Shown here piece after piece: positions 1-8,297 of a stretch of DNA of 64,000 nucleotides. The DNA is from Pseudolabrys sp. FHR47 (lineage in GTDB: Bacteria; Pseudomonadota; Alphaproteobacteria; Rhizobiales; Xanthobacteraceae). Location of the stretch: positions 1,429,001 through 1,493,000 of the forward strand of contig NZ_CP039740.1 in the NCBI RefSeq assembly GCF_005153485.1, read 5' to 3'. The position numbers were made by a program, and so were the translations under genes. The notes below the pieces were generated by a model. That model made no database searches and was not told the origin of the DNA. It saw only the letters and a program-made list of their open reading frames with translations. The first letter of the stretch is position 1, and each line of letters begins with the position of its first letter.

Positions 1-16
1 CGGATTTGAAACTGGT

Positions 17-46
17 GAGGGCCCGGTGATTTCCCACCGGGCCCTC
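17..46 (-). terminator. Hairpin downstream of rnpB
   Basis: A 12-base inverted repeat (gagggcccggtg and its complement) lies directly beyond the 3' end of the RNase P RNA. On the minus strand it is followed by CACCAGTTTC, so the T-run is weak. It is probably the rnpB terminator or 3' processing hairpin. Confidence 0.6.
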
Positions 47-51
47 GTCAT

Positions 52-478
52 CATATCAGGCGGCCTGTAAGCCGGGTTCTGTATGGCCTGCGGATCGCTC
101 CGCAAACGTGACGGCCATTCATCTGGTACGCCGGTTGCCCGGCGCATCCTGCAACCTACCCGGATGACTGACCTGGACAGGCCTTCCGCCCGAGGGCGGA
201 AGCGTCATCCCTATTCGGTTTTGCTCCCGGTGAGGTTTGCCGTGCCGCCGTCATTGCTGACGAGCGCGGTGGGCTCTTACTCCACCGTTTCACCCTTACC
301 TTGCGGCCAATACGCAACGCGGCCGAAGGCGGTCTGTTTTCTGTGGCACTGTCTCTGGAATATGGGCGGTGAAGCCTACATCCCGCCGGACGTTATCCGG
401 CACCGTTTGTCCATGGAGCCCGGACTTTCCTCCCCGGCCGCCTTTCGGCATTGGCGCGGAGCGGCCGTCCGGCCGACT
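52..478 (-). ncRNA. rnpB: RNase P RNA (rnpB)
   Basis: Catalytic RNA of ribonuclease P, which removes the 5' leader of pre-tRNAs. Read on the minus strand, it opens with the alphaproteobacterial hairpin AGTCGGCCGGACGGCC near 478. The universal GAGGAAAGTCCGGGCTCC element follows (about 419-437), then ACAAACGGTGCCGGATAACG (about 390-412). It ends with ACAGAACCCGGCTTACAGGCC near 60-85, which pairs back to the 5' strand as in P4. The length of about 427 bases fits type A RNase P RNA. Overlapping open frames on both strands are artefacts of this structured RNA. The exact ends are estimated by motif only. Confidence 0.95.
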
Positions 479-540
479 GACAAGATGAGGAATGGAGATT
501 GCGGACGGTCGCGTCAAGGCGCGCGCCTGAATGCGGTTAA

Positions 541-584
541 ACAAAAAAATGCCCGGACTGGTCGAGGGGATGACCAGTCCGGGC
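541..584 (-). terminator. Rho-independent terminator of the 54-residue gene
   Basis: A perfect 13-base stem (551-563 with 572-584) and an 8-base loop are followed on the minus strand by ATTTTTTTGT. It lies downstream of the small gene at 694-858 and upstream of rnpB, so it insulates rnpB from read-through. Confidence 0.9.
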
Positions 585-693
585 GGACGCCTTGGGAGGC
601 AAACTCCACTTAGGCAAGTCAAGCGCGCCGATAGGAGGGGAGGGCGCGCTAGCTCAGCAGTCTCGAGGGAGGTTCAATCCATCGAGAAAAAGT

Positions 694-858
694 TTAGTGC
701 GCAGCCTGCGGGCGAAGGGCGGTGAAGAGGCGCTTGATCGCTGCCACGAAGTTGTGGGCGCTGGCGCGGATGGTCGCGGCGCGGGCGGCCTGGGCCTGGC
801 GGACGACGCGATCGATCTGCATGCGGGTCTCGAAGGCGTGGTTGGTCGGCATGGTCAT
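694..858 (-). CDS. Small basic protein, unknown function
   Basis: A 54-residue open frame. It starts at ATG 858, placed six bases after GGAG, and ends with TAA at 694-696. It opens MTMPTNHAFETRMQID. The middle is an Ala/Arg-rich amphipathic helix (VVRQAQAARAATIRA), and the end is basic and hydrophobic (FVAAIKRLFTALRP). There is no signal peptide and no recognised domain. A strong terminator lies about 110 bases downstream, which supports its being a transcribed unit. It is divergent from the LysR gene at 980, so that regulator may control it, but this is only inferred from position. The basic, helical character resembles small DUF1127-like proteins, but I cannot assign it to that family. Confidence 0.6.
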   Translation of the reverse strand: MTMPTNHAFETRMQIDRVVRQAQAARAATIRASAHNFVAAIKRLFTALRPQAAH

Positions 859-979
859 CTTCATCTCCGGCGCAACGGGTTCTGGTGTGTTTCCCTATGC
901 GTTGAATGCATAATATTATCTCGTATCCGAATGATAATTCGCTATTATGTGCATACATATGTGAACCAATGGAACAGAT
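859..979. promoter_or_regulatory. Divergent intergenic region
   Basis: A relatively AT-rich 120 bases between the 54-residue gene (minus) and a LysR gene (plus). It holds tataatattatctcg-like AT tracts near 909-950. LysR regulators commonly bind such divergent spacers. No individual operator can be defined by eye. Confidence 0.4.
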
Positions 980-1903
980 ATGGACGCCACCTCGGACCTG
1001 CGGGTTTTCGTCCGCGTCATGGATCGCGGTAATTTCTCTCAAGCAGCCAAGGACTTAGGGCTGACGCCCTCGGCCGTGTCGAAGCTGGTGTCGCGGCTCG
1101 AGGACCGGCTTGGCGTCAGGCTTCTGGAAAGGAGCACGCGCCGGCTGGCGCTAACGCCGGAAGGCGAGACCTTTCTCGTGCGAGCCCGCCGAATCGTCGC
1201 CGATATCGAGGAGGCTGAAGCCGAAGTTGCCCGGGTGCGGGGCGCGCCGCGCGGCAAGTTGCGCATCAATTCCGGTACCGCATTCGGCCTACACCAGCTC
1301 ACTTTGGCGCTGCCGGACTTCTTGGCGCGCTATCCCGAGATCGACATCGAACTCTCGATCACCGACCGGCTGGTCGACCTGATCGAGGAGCAGACCGACA
1401 TTGCGGTCCGTTCCGGCCATATCCCGGAAGGGCCGTTCGTCCAACGCAAGCTCGCCGACCTGCAGCGTGTCATCTGCGCGGCGCCGTCCTATCTCAAGCA
1501 ACGCGGCACGCCACAGACCGCCGCCGACCTCCAGGCGCATGACTGCATCGTCGTCGCCGGTCCGGGGCTGAGCCGATGGCCTTTCAAGACGCGCGCCGGC
1601 ATCGATGTCGTTTCCGTGCGGCCGCGGGTCATCACCGACAATGCCGAAGCCGCGTTGCGCATGGCGCTAGAAGGCGGCGGCATCGTGCGGCTGTCCGACG
1701 TTATCGTCGGCGATCCGCTGCAGACGGGCAAATTGGTGCCGCTGCTCACGGCGACGCATCACGTCGAGCCGTTCCCGCTGGCGGCGATTTATCCGACCGG
1801 TCGTAATCGGCTGCCGCGCGTCGCGGTGTTTATCGAATTCCTGCGCGAGCGCTTCGGCCACGCGCCGTGGCGCGTTCCCGAAATTCCGGCGCCACCGGTT
1901 TAG
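980..1903 (+). CDS. LysR-family transcriptional regulator
   Basis: A 307-residue DNA-binding regulator of standard LysR length. Residues about 5-63 form the winged helix-turn-helix (FVRVMDRGNFSQAAKDLGLT, then SAVSKLVSRLEDRLGVRLLE). Residues about 90-295 match the periplasmic-binding-protein-like effector domain. The start codon follows GGAACAGAT. It is divergent from the small gene at 694-858, and its last four bases overlap the end of the convergent AraC gene. Its effector is unknown. It belongs to the large group often annotated as DsdC/CrgA-like regulators, but this cannot be narrowed from sequence. Confidence 0.93.
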   Translation: MDATSDLRVFVRVMDRGNFSQAAKDLGLTPSAVSKLVSRLEDRLGVRLLERSTRRLALTPEGETFLVRARRIVADIEEAEAEVARVRGAPRGKLRINSGTAFGLHQLTLALPDFLARYPEIDIELSITDRLVDLIEEQTDIAVRSGHIPEGPFVQRKLADLQRVICAAPSYLKQRGTPQTAADLQAHDCIVVAGPGLSRWPFKTRAGIDVVSVRPRVITDNAEAALRMALEGGGIVRLSDVIVGDPLQTGKLVPLLTATHHVEPFPLAAIYPTGRNRLPRVAVFIEFLRERFGHAPWRVPEIPAPPV

Positions 1904-2724
1904 GCGGTGCGTTTGCCGATGCGATAATCGCCCGGCGTGACGCCGGTCACGCGGCGGAAGCGCCGGTTGAAGGTCGACAGGTCGTTGAAGCCGCAATCGA
2001 AGGCGATGGACGCGATCTGTTCGTCGCCGGAGCGCAGGCGCGATGCGGCGCGATAGAGCCTCGTGCGCAGGATGAACTGATGCGGCGTGACGCCAACGAC
2101 CTGCCGGAACGTGCGCAGAAAATGATAGGGGCTCATCGCAGCCAAGCGGGCGAGCGCGGCGATGCCGAGTTTGTCCTCGGCATGCCTCTCGATATGACGT
2201 AGCGCGGAGGTGATGCGGCGCTCGTCCTGCGCGCTGGGCGCGCGGCGGCGGGAAGGCGGCGCGAGCAGGCTCGCCACTGCGCCGGTGAGGCGCATCCGGA
2301 GTTCATCGAACGCCTCGGCATCGCCGTCGTCGCGTGCGGCTTGCGCATCGGCGAGCACGGCGACGAGTTGCGGCAGCGGCGGCAGGCTCGCGCGTGACAA
2401 GGTTATGCTGCGCGCGCCGGCGGTTTCGGCCACGGCTTCCTCGTAACATTGCGGCGTCATGTGAAAGGCGAGGCAGCGGTCGCCCACGGCATGCTCGTGA
2501 CCGCACTGATAACAGGCGCCGGCATTGCCGAGCAGCAGCGCGCCGGGCACCAACACGGCGGAACCCTGGCGCGTGCGATACTGGAAGCTGCCGCGCATCA
2601 CGGCCGCGATCGACACGCCGTCGTGCTGTTCCTCGAACGGCTTGTCGCGCGGGCCGCTGCCGCAGACGACATCCGTCACCTGCCAGCCCGGACCCGACGC
2701 CACGATGGTCGATGTCACCGCCAT
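1900..2724 (-). CDS. AraC-family transcriptional regulator
   Basis: A 274-residue regulator. Residues about 20-120 look like an N-terminal cupin-type effector domain containing a Cys/His cluster (CYQCGHEHAVGDRC). Residues about 170-270 are the double helix-turn-helix, with the family signature SIAFDCGFNDLSTFNRRFRR near the C-terminus. The Cys/His cluster could bind a metal or sense redox state; that is inference. It is convergent with the LysR gene (4-base overlap) and divergent from the gene at 2848. Confidence 0.92.
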   Translation of the reverse strand: MAVTSTIVASGPGWQVTDVVCGSGPRDKPFEEQHDGVSIAAVMRGSFQYRTRQGSAVLVPGALLLGNAGACYQCGHEHAVGDRCLAFHMTPQCYEEAVAETAGARSITLSRASLPPLPQLVAVLADAQAARDDGDAEAFDELRMRLTGAVASLLAPPSRRRAPSAQDERRITSALRHIERHAEDKLGIAALARLAAMSPYHFLRTFRQVVGVTPHQFILRTRLYRAASRLRSGDEQIASIAFDCGFNDLSTFNRRFRRVTGVTPGDYRIGKRTA

Positions 2725-2847
2725 TTGTTTAATTTAGCGCGGATTGCGCGGCGCGGAAACATGCGGTTTCGGCGAACGCAGCGAATCGAATCTTAGCAAT
2801 TTTTCCCAAGCGCCGGCGTTCCTGCCGCCGTAGCTCAAGCGGCAGGA

Positions 2848-3369
2848 ATGGGAGCGTCGCATGGTTCAATCGTCTTCGGGTTTCGTGAATGCGCTGGTGT
2901 CGCCCGGCCCGGCCCGGACCGGGCCGACAAGATGGCGCTCTATGGCCAGTTCATCGGCGACTGGGCATTCGATGCGCTGGTGCTCAAGGACGATGGCAGC
3001 GAACATCGCGGCCGCGGAGGAATCCATTTCGCCTGGGCGCTCGACGGCCGCGCCATTCAGGATGTGTGGATCCTGCCCGGACTGTTCTACGGCACGACCT
3101 TGCGCGTCTACGATCCCGGCCTCGATGCCTGGCACATTCTCTGGAGCGATCCGCTGAAGCAGCTTTACACGCGGCAGCTCGGCCGCGCGCAGAGCCAGGG
3201 AAAAGATCAAGGCATCGTGCAGATCGGCACTGCCGAAAATGGCATGCCGTTGCGCTGGACCTTCAGCGACATCACACCGGATTCATTTCGCTGGCGCGGC
3301 GAGCGTTCATTCGATCAAGGCGCGACCTGGAATCTGCAAGCCGACTTCCGGGCGCGGCGCAGCTCATAA
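2848..3369 (+). CDS. DUF1579-like protein, probable 5' frameshift
   Basis: A conserved beta-rich protein resembling DUF1579/lipocalin-type proteins (MALYGQFIGDWAFDALVLKD, then GRAIQDVWI and later WTFSDITPDSFRWRGE). The longest frame starts at 2848, but its first 18 residues look unnatural. The better start is ATG 2861, six bases after GGGAG. It gives MVQSSSGFVNALVSPGPA and then runs out of frame at the repetitive tract cccggcccggcccgg (about 2902-2917). The main frame resumes with PDRADKMALYG. A deletion or insertion in that tract, or a sequencing error, probably separates start and body. ATG 2932 could still give a functional core. Function unknown. The VOC gene follows 19 bases later. Confidence 0.65.
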   Translation: MGASHGSIVFGFRECAGVARPGPDRADKMALYGQFIGDWAFDALVLKDDGSEHRGRGGIHFAWALDGRAIQDVWILPGLFYGTTLRVYDPGLDAWHILWSDPLKQLYTRQLGRAQSQGKDQGIVQIGTAENGMPLRWTFSDITPDSFRWRGERSFDQGATWNLQADFRARRSS

Positions 3370-3388
3370 TTCACTAGGAGAGACGACG

Positions 3389-3760
3389 ATGTTCGATCAT
3401 ATTTCACTTGGCGTTCGTGACGTCGCGCGCGCCAAACGCTTCTACGATGCGGCGCTCGCGCCGCTCGGCGTGAAACGACAGTATGACAGTGAGACGTCGC
3501 TCGGGTATGGGCGCGACGCGGTCGGCTTGTGGATTGGCGCAGCCGACCGGCCGGTGCCGGCCGATCTTCAGTCAGGGCTGCACTTTTGCTTTGCCGCGCC
3601 GACGCGCGCCAGCGTCGATGCCTTTCATGCCGCGGCGCTCAAAGCCGGTGGGAGTGACAACGGCAAACCGGGAGTGCGCAAGGATTACGGCGACAACTAC
3701 TACGCCGCTTTTGTCATCGATCCCGACGGCTATCGGCTCGAGGCCTATTGCGGCGTGTGA
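3389..3760 (+). CDS. VOC (glyoxalase/bleomycin-resistance fold) protein
   Basis: A 123-residue single-module vicinal oxygen chelate protein. It begins MFDHISLGVRDVARAKRFYD, the typical first beta-alpha unit. It ends YYAAFVIDPDGYRLEAYC, where the glutamate is the usual C-terminal metal ligand and H4 is the likely N-terminal one. The ribosome site AGGAG is eight bases before the ATG. It is the second gene after the DUF1579-like gene and probably cotranscribed with it. The substrate is unknown; members include glyoxalases, dioxygenases and antibiotic-binding proteins. Confidence 0.88.
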   Translation: MFDHISLGVRDVARAKRFYDAALAPLGVKRQYDSETSLGYGRDAVGLWIGAADRPVPADLQSGLHFCFAAPTRASVDAFHAAALKAGGSDNGKPGVRKDYGDNYYAAFVIDPDGYRLEAYCGV

Positions 3761-3772
3761 CGCAGCAGCGAT

Positions 3773-4672
3773 TCAAAAGGTGAGCTTGGGCAGTGCCGCC
3801 GTCAGTTCGTCGATGGCAAGGCGCAGCTTCATCGGCATGTGCGGCGTCTGCAGCCACAGCGCATAGACTTCGTAAGGATAGCCGGGCTCGTCAGCCAGCA
3901 GTTCGACCAAAGTGCCGTCTTGCAGGCGGTCGCGCACCAGCCACGACGGCAGCCAGGCAAGCCCCATGCCCACGCTCGCGGCATCGGCGATGGCGTCGAG
4001 ATCGTCCAGCCGCAGCCGGTGGAGCGGCCGCACTTCGCGCGGCGGCTGGTTCTCGCGCGGAAACAACCACGCCGAGACGGGGCCGCTGCGGCGATAGACG
4101 ATCGCCTGGTGAGCGCCGACATCGTCAAGCGAGCGCGGCGCGCCATGCGCGTCGAGATAAGCGGGGGAAGCGCAGACGATCATGCGCTGGCGCGCGACGC
4201 GTCGCGCGATGACACTGGACTGATCCGCCAGATGGCCGGTGCGGATGGCGAGATCGAAGCTGCCTTCGGCGAGATCGGCGATGCGGTCGCTGAGCGACAG
4301 CTCGAGCTCCAGCCGTGGATGACGCCGCGCCAGTTCGAGCAGCACGGGCGCCACGCAGCGCCGGCCGAAATGCACCGGCATCGTTACGCGGAGCCGGCCA
4401 TGTGGCTCGCCGAGTTGATCGGCCGCGAGCGCGTCGGCGGCGTCGGCTTCCGCCAGCACGACACGGCAGCGTTCGTAATAGGCGCGGCCGAAGTCCGTGA
4501 GGTGCTGGCGCCGGGTGGTGCGGTTGAGCAGGCGCCCGCCTAGGCGCTCCTCCAGAAAGCGGATGTGTTTGCCGACCATGGGGCCGGACAAGTCGAGAGC
4601 CGTCGCCGCGGCGCTGAACGAGCCGAGATCGACGGCTTTCACGAACACGGCCATGCTGGTAAGGCGGTCCAT
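3773..4672 (-). CDS. LysR-family transcriptional regulator
   Basis: A 299-residue regulator starting MDRLTSMAVFVKAVDLGSFS. The open frame reaches 4714, but the extra 14 residues are not typical of the family, so ATG 4672 is preferred. Residues about 3-62 form the helix-turn-helix and about 92-295 the effector-binding domain. It is divergent from the quinone oxidoreductase gene at 4775, with about 100 bases between, so that gene is its likely target. This is an inference from the classic LysR arrangement. Confidence 0.92.
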   Translation of the reverse strand: MDRLTSMAVFVKAVDLGSFSAAATALDLSGPMVGKHIRFLEERLGGRLLNRTTRRQHLTDFGRAYYERCRVVLAEADAADALAADQLGEPHGRLRVTMPVHFGRRCVAPVLLELARRHPRLELELSLSDRIADLAEGSFDLAIRTGHLADQSSVIARRVARQRMIVCASPAYLDAHGAPRSLDDVGAHQAIVYRRSGPVSAWLFPRENQPPREVRPLHRLRLDDLDAIADAASVGMGLAWLPSWLVRDRLQDGTLVELLADEPGYPYEVYALWLQTPHMPMKLRLAIDELTAALPKLTF

Positions 4673-4774
4673 ATTCCGAACCAATAGTTTCGACTGTTCT
4701 GCCTGTTGCCTCATTTATCGGTTCGTGCGGCACTGGCACAGCCCATTCAGTTCAAATTTTTTTGGAGTTGACTG

Positions 4775-5764
4775 ATGGCCCGTGTTGTTCGCTTCCATAT
4801 GCATGGCGGTCCCGAGGTTCTGCGGATTGAGGAGGTGGAGGTGCCGCCGCCCGGGCGCGGAGAGGTCCGCATCCGCGTCAGGGCCCTGGGCCTGAACCGC
4901 GCCGAGGCGCTGCTGCGCGTCGGCGGCTACCTGGAGACGCCGACATTCCCGTCCGGGCTCGGCTTCGAAGCCGCGGGGCTCGTCGAAGCCGTCGGCGATG
5001 GCGTCGAAGGAGTTGCGCCGGGCGATGCCGTCAGCGTCGTGCCGCCGATTTCTATGGTTCGCTGGCCGGCTTACGGCGAGGTCGCGACTTATCCGGCGCG
5101 GCTTGTCGTCAAGCATCCGCCGTTGCTGAGCTTTGAAGAAGCCGCCGCCGTTTGGATGCAATATCTCACCGCCTATGGCGCGCTGATCGACATTGCGAAG
5201 CTGGGTCGCGGCGATGCCGTTATCGTCACCGCAGCGTCGAGCAGTGTCGGTCTCGCTGCCATCCAGATAGCCAAATTGGTAAGCGCGGTGCCTGTCGCGG
5301 TTACGCGCACCTCGCGCAAGAAGCAGGCGCTGCTCGACGCCGGCGCGGCTCATGTTGTTGCCTTTGAGGAAGAAGACCTCGGCGTGCGGCTGCAGGAGAT
5401 CGTAGGGCCGGCAGGCGCGCGCGTCGTGTTCGATCCGATCGGCGGTCCGATCTTCGAGCCGCTTACGGCGGCGATGGCGCAGGGCGGCATCCTGTTTGAG
5501 TATGGCGGCCTAAGCCGCGAGCCGACGCCGTTTCCACTATGGACGGTACTGCGCAGGGCGCTGACCTTACGCGGCTATCTCGTGCACGAAATCACCGGCG
5601 ATGACGATCGGCTGGCGGCCGCCAAGGTCTTTATTCTCGACGGTTTGGAATCCGGCGCGCTGCGGCCGGTCATCGCCAAAACGTTTGCGTTCGACGACAT
5701 CGTGGCGGCGCACCATTTTCTCGAATCGAACGAGCAGTTCGGCAAGATCGTGGTGACGGTTTGA
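4775..5764 (+). CDS. Zinc-independent quinone oxidoreductase / MDR-family dehydrogenase
   Basis: A 329-residue medium-chain reductase/dehydrogenase. An N-terminal GroES-like domain (residues about 25-115) contains LGLNRAEALLRVGGY in place of the catalytic zinc-site residues. A Rossmann domain follows, with the nucleotide motif VIVTAASSSVGLAAIQIAK near residue 150. Such enzymes reduce quinones, enones or 2-alkenals with NADPH. GGAG lies shortly before the ATG. It is divergent from a LysR regulator and tail-to-tail with ampD (adjacent stop codons). The substrate cannot be told from sequence. Confidence 0.9.
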   Translation: MARVVRFHMHGGPEVLRIEEVEVPPPGRGEVRIRVRALGLNRAEALLRVGGYLETPTFPSGLGFEAAGLVEAVGDGVEGVAPGDAVSVVPPISMVRWPAYGEVATYPARLVVKHPPLLSFEEAAAVWMQYLTAYGALIDIAKLGRGDAVIVTAASSSVGLAAIQIAKLVSAVPVAVTRTSRKKQALLDAGAAHVVAFEEEDLGVRLQEIVGPAGARVVFDPIGGPIFEPLTAAMAQGGILFEYGGLSREPTPFPLWTVLRRALTLRGYLVHEITGDDDRLAAAKVFILDGLESGALRPVIAKTFAFDDIVAAHHFLESNEQFGKIVVTV

Positions 5765-6538
5765 TCACCGCAGCGGCGCCGAACGCGTCTCGATCAGCCG
5801 GCCGAGCGTCAGCATGGTTGAAGGATCGGCGATGCCGTCGACCCGCGCCGGACGGAAGTGGCGCTGGAAGGCGGCGACCACATCGACCGTCTTGTTGTCG
5901 TACTCGCCATGATCGTCGACGCCGTAGCCGTAGAGCCGGAAGGCGCGCTGCAGGCGGGTGACAAGTTCGCCGCTGTCGCCGGGGCGCAAGGTGGTGCCCT
6001 CGACGTTAAGCTCAGCCGGCCGCACCCAGTGGCCGACGCCGGAGTTGTGCAGGAGTTCCCATGGGAACTTTTCGCCCGGGTCCATCTTGCGCGACGGCGC
6101 GACGTCGGAGTGGCCGAGCACCCGGTCCGGGCTAATCGGGCCGCGCCGGGTCAGGATCGACTTGCACAGCGCGATCACCGCGGCGGTCTGGCGCAGCGGG
6201 AACTCCGCGTAGCCGAATTCATGACCGGGGTTCACGATTTCGATGCCGATCGAGCACGAATTGATGTCTGTTTCGCCGGCCCAGGACGATACCCCGGCGT
6301 GCCAGGCGCGCAGGCTTTCGGGCACGCATTGGAAGATCCGACCGTCCTCGAACACGACATAGTGCGACGACACCTTGGACTCGGCCGAGGTCAGGCGGGC
6401 GAGCGCCGCCTCGCCGGTCTGCATGCCGGTGTAGTGCAGCAGGATGAGGTCGGGCAGGCGGTCATCCGCGCGCGCGTCGAAATTCGGCGACGGCAGCACG
6501 TCGGCGACGATAAAGGAGTCGGGCTGGAAAAGGGTCAT
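5765..6538 (-). CDS. ampD: N-acetylmuramoyl-L-alanine amidase, AmpD type, with PG-binding domain
   Basis: A 257-residue zinc amidase that cleaves the N-acetylmuramoyl-L-alanine bond, probably in muropeptide recycling. The Amidase_2 domain (residues about 25-165) has the zinc ligands H35 (LILLHYTGM), H143 (VLGHSDVAPSRK) and D153 (KMDPGEKFPW). A peptidoglycan-binding helical module follows (about 185-255, with TTLRPGDSGELVTRLQRAF). There is no signal peptide, so a cytoplasmic recycling role is likelier than export. The extra PG-binding module makes it longer than E. coli AmpD, about 183 residues, and resembles AmiD/AmpDh2-like enzymes. ATG 6538 is chosen over the upstream 6583. It sits just before the dcw cluster on the opposite strand. 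Confidence 0.9.
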   Translation of the reverse strand: MTLFQPDSFIVADVLPSPNFDARADDRLPDLILLHYTGMQTGEAALARLTSAESKVSSHYVVFEDGRIFQCVPESLRAWHAGVSSWAGETDINSCSIGIEIVNPGHEFGYAEFPLRQTAAVIALCKSILTRRGPISPDRVLGHSDVAPSRKMDPGEKFPWELLHNSGVGHWVRPAELNVEGTTLRPGDSGELVTRLQRAFRLYGYGVDDHGEYDNKTVDVVAAFQRHFRPARVDGIADPSTMLTLGRLIETRSAPLR

Positions 6539-6892
6539 TGCCAGCCTGCAACCAGGTGTTGATTCAGCATCGATTCGCAACAATTAACGTGTGCCGGACG
6601 GTAAATCGAGCCGCGCCCTCTTTTGGCCGCGGAATCGAAACAAATCCTTAAGTTTAAGAGCGGCTTAATGGGACGTTCGCGCGCTGCGCCGTGGCCCTTA
6701 ACGGGGTGGCGGGGCAGCGTCAATCCGTTACCGCTCAAGTCGCCAATGCCCACCGCAGCATTCTCATGGAGATCGGCCGCTTTCCGCCGCGATGCGGGAC
6801 CGGCCGGGCGCGAGGCGCGGCGGGATGCTGGCGGCTTTCGGCGCGCGCGGCGCGAGGGACGGCGGATCGATGTCCGGAGACCGGGTTCAAAC
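6539..6892. other. Leader region of the dcw cluster, no mraZ
   Basis: 354 bases between ampD and rsmH. The rsmH frame is open back to 6623, but the extra 90 residues are a low-complexity Arg/Ala/Gly run without family similarity, so it is read as untranslated leader. No MraZ-like frame (two AbrB-like halves, about 150 residues) and no tandem GTGGG-type MraZ boxes are visible. The promoter of the cell wall operon must lie here or upstream. Confidence 0.5.
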
Positions 6893-7918
6893 ATGAAGGT
6901 GGCGCTCGGCGGTTCCGACACAGACGCGCCGCATATCCCGGTGCTCGGCCGCGAGGCGGTCGGGTTTCTCAATGTGCGTGACGGCGGCGTTTACATCGAC
7001 GGCACCTTCGGCGCCGGCGGTTATACACGCATGATCCTCGATGCCGCGCCGGATGCGCACGTCATCGGCATCGACCGCGACCAGAGCGCGGTGGCGCGCG
7101 GCGCCGATCTCGTCCAGCACGCGGCCGGCCGACTGACGCTGGTCGAGGATCGCTTTTCCCATCTCGATGACGTCGCCCGCGAATGTGGCGCGACGGTGGT
7201 GGACGGCATTGTGCTCGACATCGGCGTGTCGTCGATGCAGCTCGATCAGGCCGAGCGCGGCTTCTCGTTCCGCTTCGACGGTCCGCTCGACATGCGCATG
7301 AGCAAGGATGGACCGAGCGCCGCCGATGTCGTGGCGAAAGCGTCCGAACGCGATCTCGCCGATATCATCTATCGCCTCGGCGAGGAGCGGCATTCGCGCG
7401 CCGTTGCCCGCGCCATCGTCAAGGCGCGTGCTGAAACACCGATCCGCACCACCGCGCAACTGGCTTCGCTGGTGGCCTCGGTCGTCCGCGCCAAACCGAA
7501 CGACATTCACCCGGCGACGCGTACCTTCCAGGCGCTGCGCATCTTCGTCAATGACGAGCTTGGCGAACTCACCGCGGCGCTCGTCGCCGCCGAACGCATC
7601 CTCAAGCCGGGCGGCCGTCTGGCCATCGTATCGTTCCACTCGCTGGAAGACCGCATCGTCAAATCCTATCTGGCTTCGCGCGGTGAGACCCGCGCCGGCT
7701 CGCGCCACATGCCGGATGTAGCGCGTAGCGAAGCGCGCTTCGCGACGCTGACGAAAAAGCCGGTCGTCGCCGGCGACGAGGAAATCGCGCACAACCCGCG
7801 CGCCCGTTCCGCCAAGTTGCGGGCCGCCGAGCGCACGGCCGCGCCGCCGCTCGACGGCGATCTCGACGGTCTCCTGCCGCCGCTGCCGTCGCTCGATGAC
7901 GTGATGAGGGGGCGCTGA
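6893..7918 (+). CDS. rsmH: 16S rRNA (cytosine(1402)-N(4))-methyltransferase RsmH
   Basis: A 341-residue SAM-dependent methyltransferase that modifies C1402 in the ribosomal P site (older name MraW). It opens after a short linker with [14 protein letters not shown] and the SAM-binding loop [12 protein letters not shown] (residues 34-45). [18 protein letters not shown] and [11 protein letters not shown] are strong family signatures, and [15 protein letters not shown] is the late conserved motif. ATG 6893 is chosen because residues upstream are not conserved in character. It is the first gene of the dcw operon, with ftsL starting two bases after its stop. Confidence 0.97.
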   Translation: MKVALGGSDTDAPHIPVLGREAVGFLNVRDGGVYIDGTFGAGGYTRMILDAAPDAHVIGIDRDQSAVARGADLVQHAAGRLTLVEDRFSHLDDVARECGATVVDGIVLDIGVSSMQLDQAERGFSFRFDGPLDMRMSKDGPSAADVVAKASERDLADIIYRLGEERHSRAVARAIVKARAETPIRTTAQLASLVASVVRAKPNDIHPATRTFQALRIFVNDELGELTAALVAAERILKPGGRLAIVSFHSLEDRIVKSYLASRGETRAGSRHMPDVARSEARFATLTKKPVVAGDEEIAHNPRARSAKLRAAERTAAPPLDGDLDGLLPPLPSLDDVMRGR

Positions 7919-7919
7919 G

Positions 7920-8297
7920 ATGATGCGCATCCTCAATATCCTGGTCATCGCCGCGCTCGTCGTCGCCGCGGCCTATGTCTACAAGATCAAGTTCGACTCG
8001 ACGCTGCAGGCCGAGCGTGTCGCCAAGCTGCGCCACGAACTGCGCCGCGAGCGTGATGCCGTGGCCGTCCTGCGTGCTGAATGGGCTAAGCTGCAAGCGC
8101 CGCTTCGCATCCAGGGTCTCGCCGAACGTCACCTCAAGCTCAAACCGGTGGCATCGACCCAATTCGCCAATTTCGACAACCTGCCGATGCGGCCCGCGCC
8201 GGCGCCGCCGCAAGAGGATCCGATCGCGTCCGTGATCGCGCCCGGAGCGCCGCGGGAAACCACCGGCAGCATCGGCAATCCGGGGGCGCCGCGATGA
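7920..8297 (+). CDS. ftsL: Cell division protein FtsL
   Basis: A 125-residue bitopic inner-membrane protein of the divisome. It has a short cytoplasmic start, one membrane helix (residues about 4-22, ILNILVIAALVVAAAYVYK), and then a charged heptad-like coiled coil (KLRHELRRERDAVAVLRAEW). The C-terminal periplasmic tail is proline-rich. Position between rsmH and ftsI, size and topology identify it; FtsL sequences are poorly conserved. It should pair with FtsB and FtsQ to activate FtsW-FtsI. It overlaps ftsI by ATGA, indicating translational coupling. Confidence 0.88.
   Translation: MMRILNILVIAALVVAAAYVYKIKFDSTLQAERVAKLRHELRRERDAVAVLRAEWAKLQAPLRIQGLAERHLKLKPVASTQFANFDNLPMRPAPAPPQEDPIASVIAPGAPRETTGSIGNPGAPR

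Noticed and set aside
83..622. Open frames on both strands over the rnpB region
   Set aside because: They overlap the structured RNase P RNA and have no protein family character.
642..680. tRNA-like pieces tagctcag and ggttcaatcc
   Set aside because: Only about 14 bases separate the D-arm-like and T-arm-like sequences, so no anticodon arm fits and no acceptor stem can be drawn.
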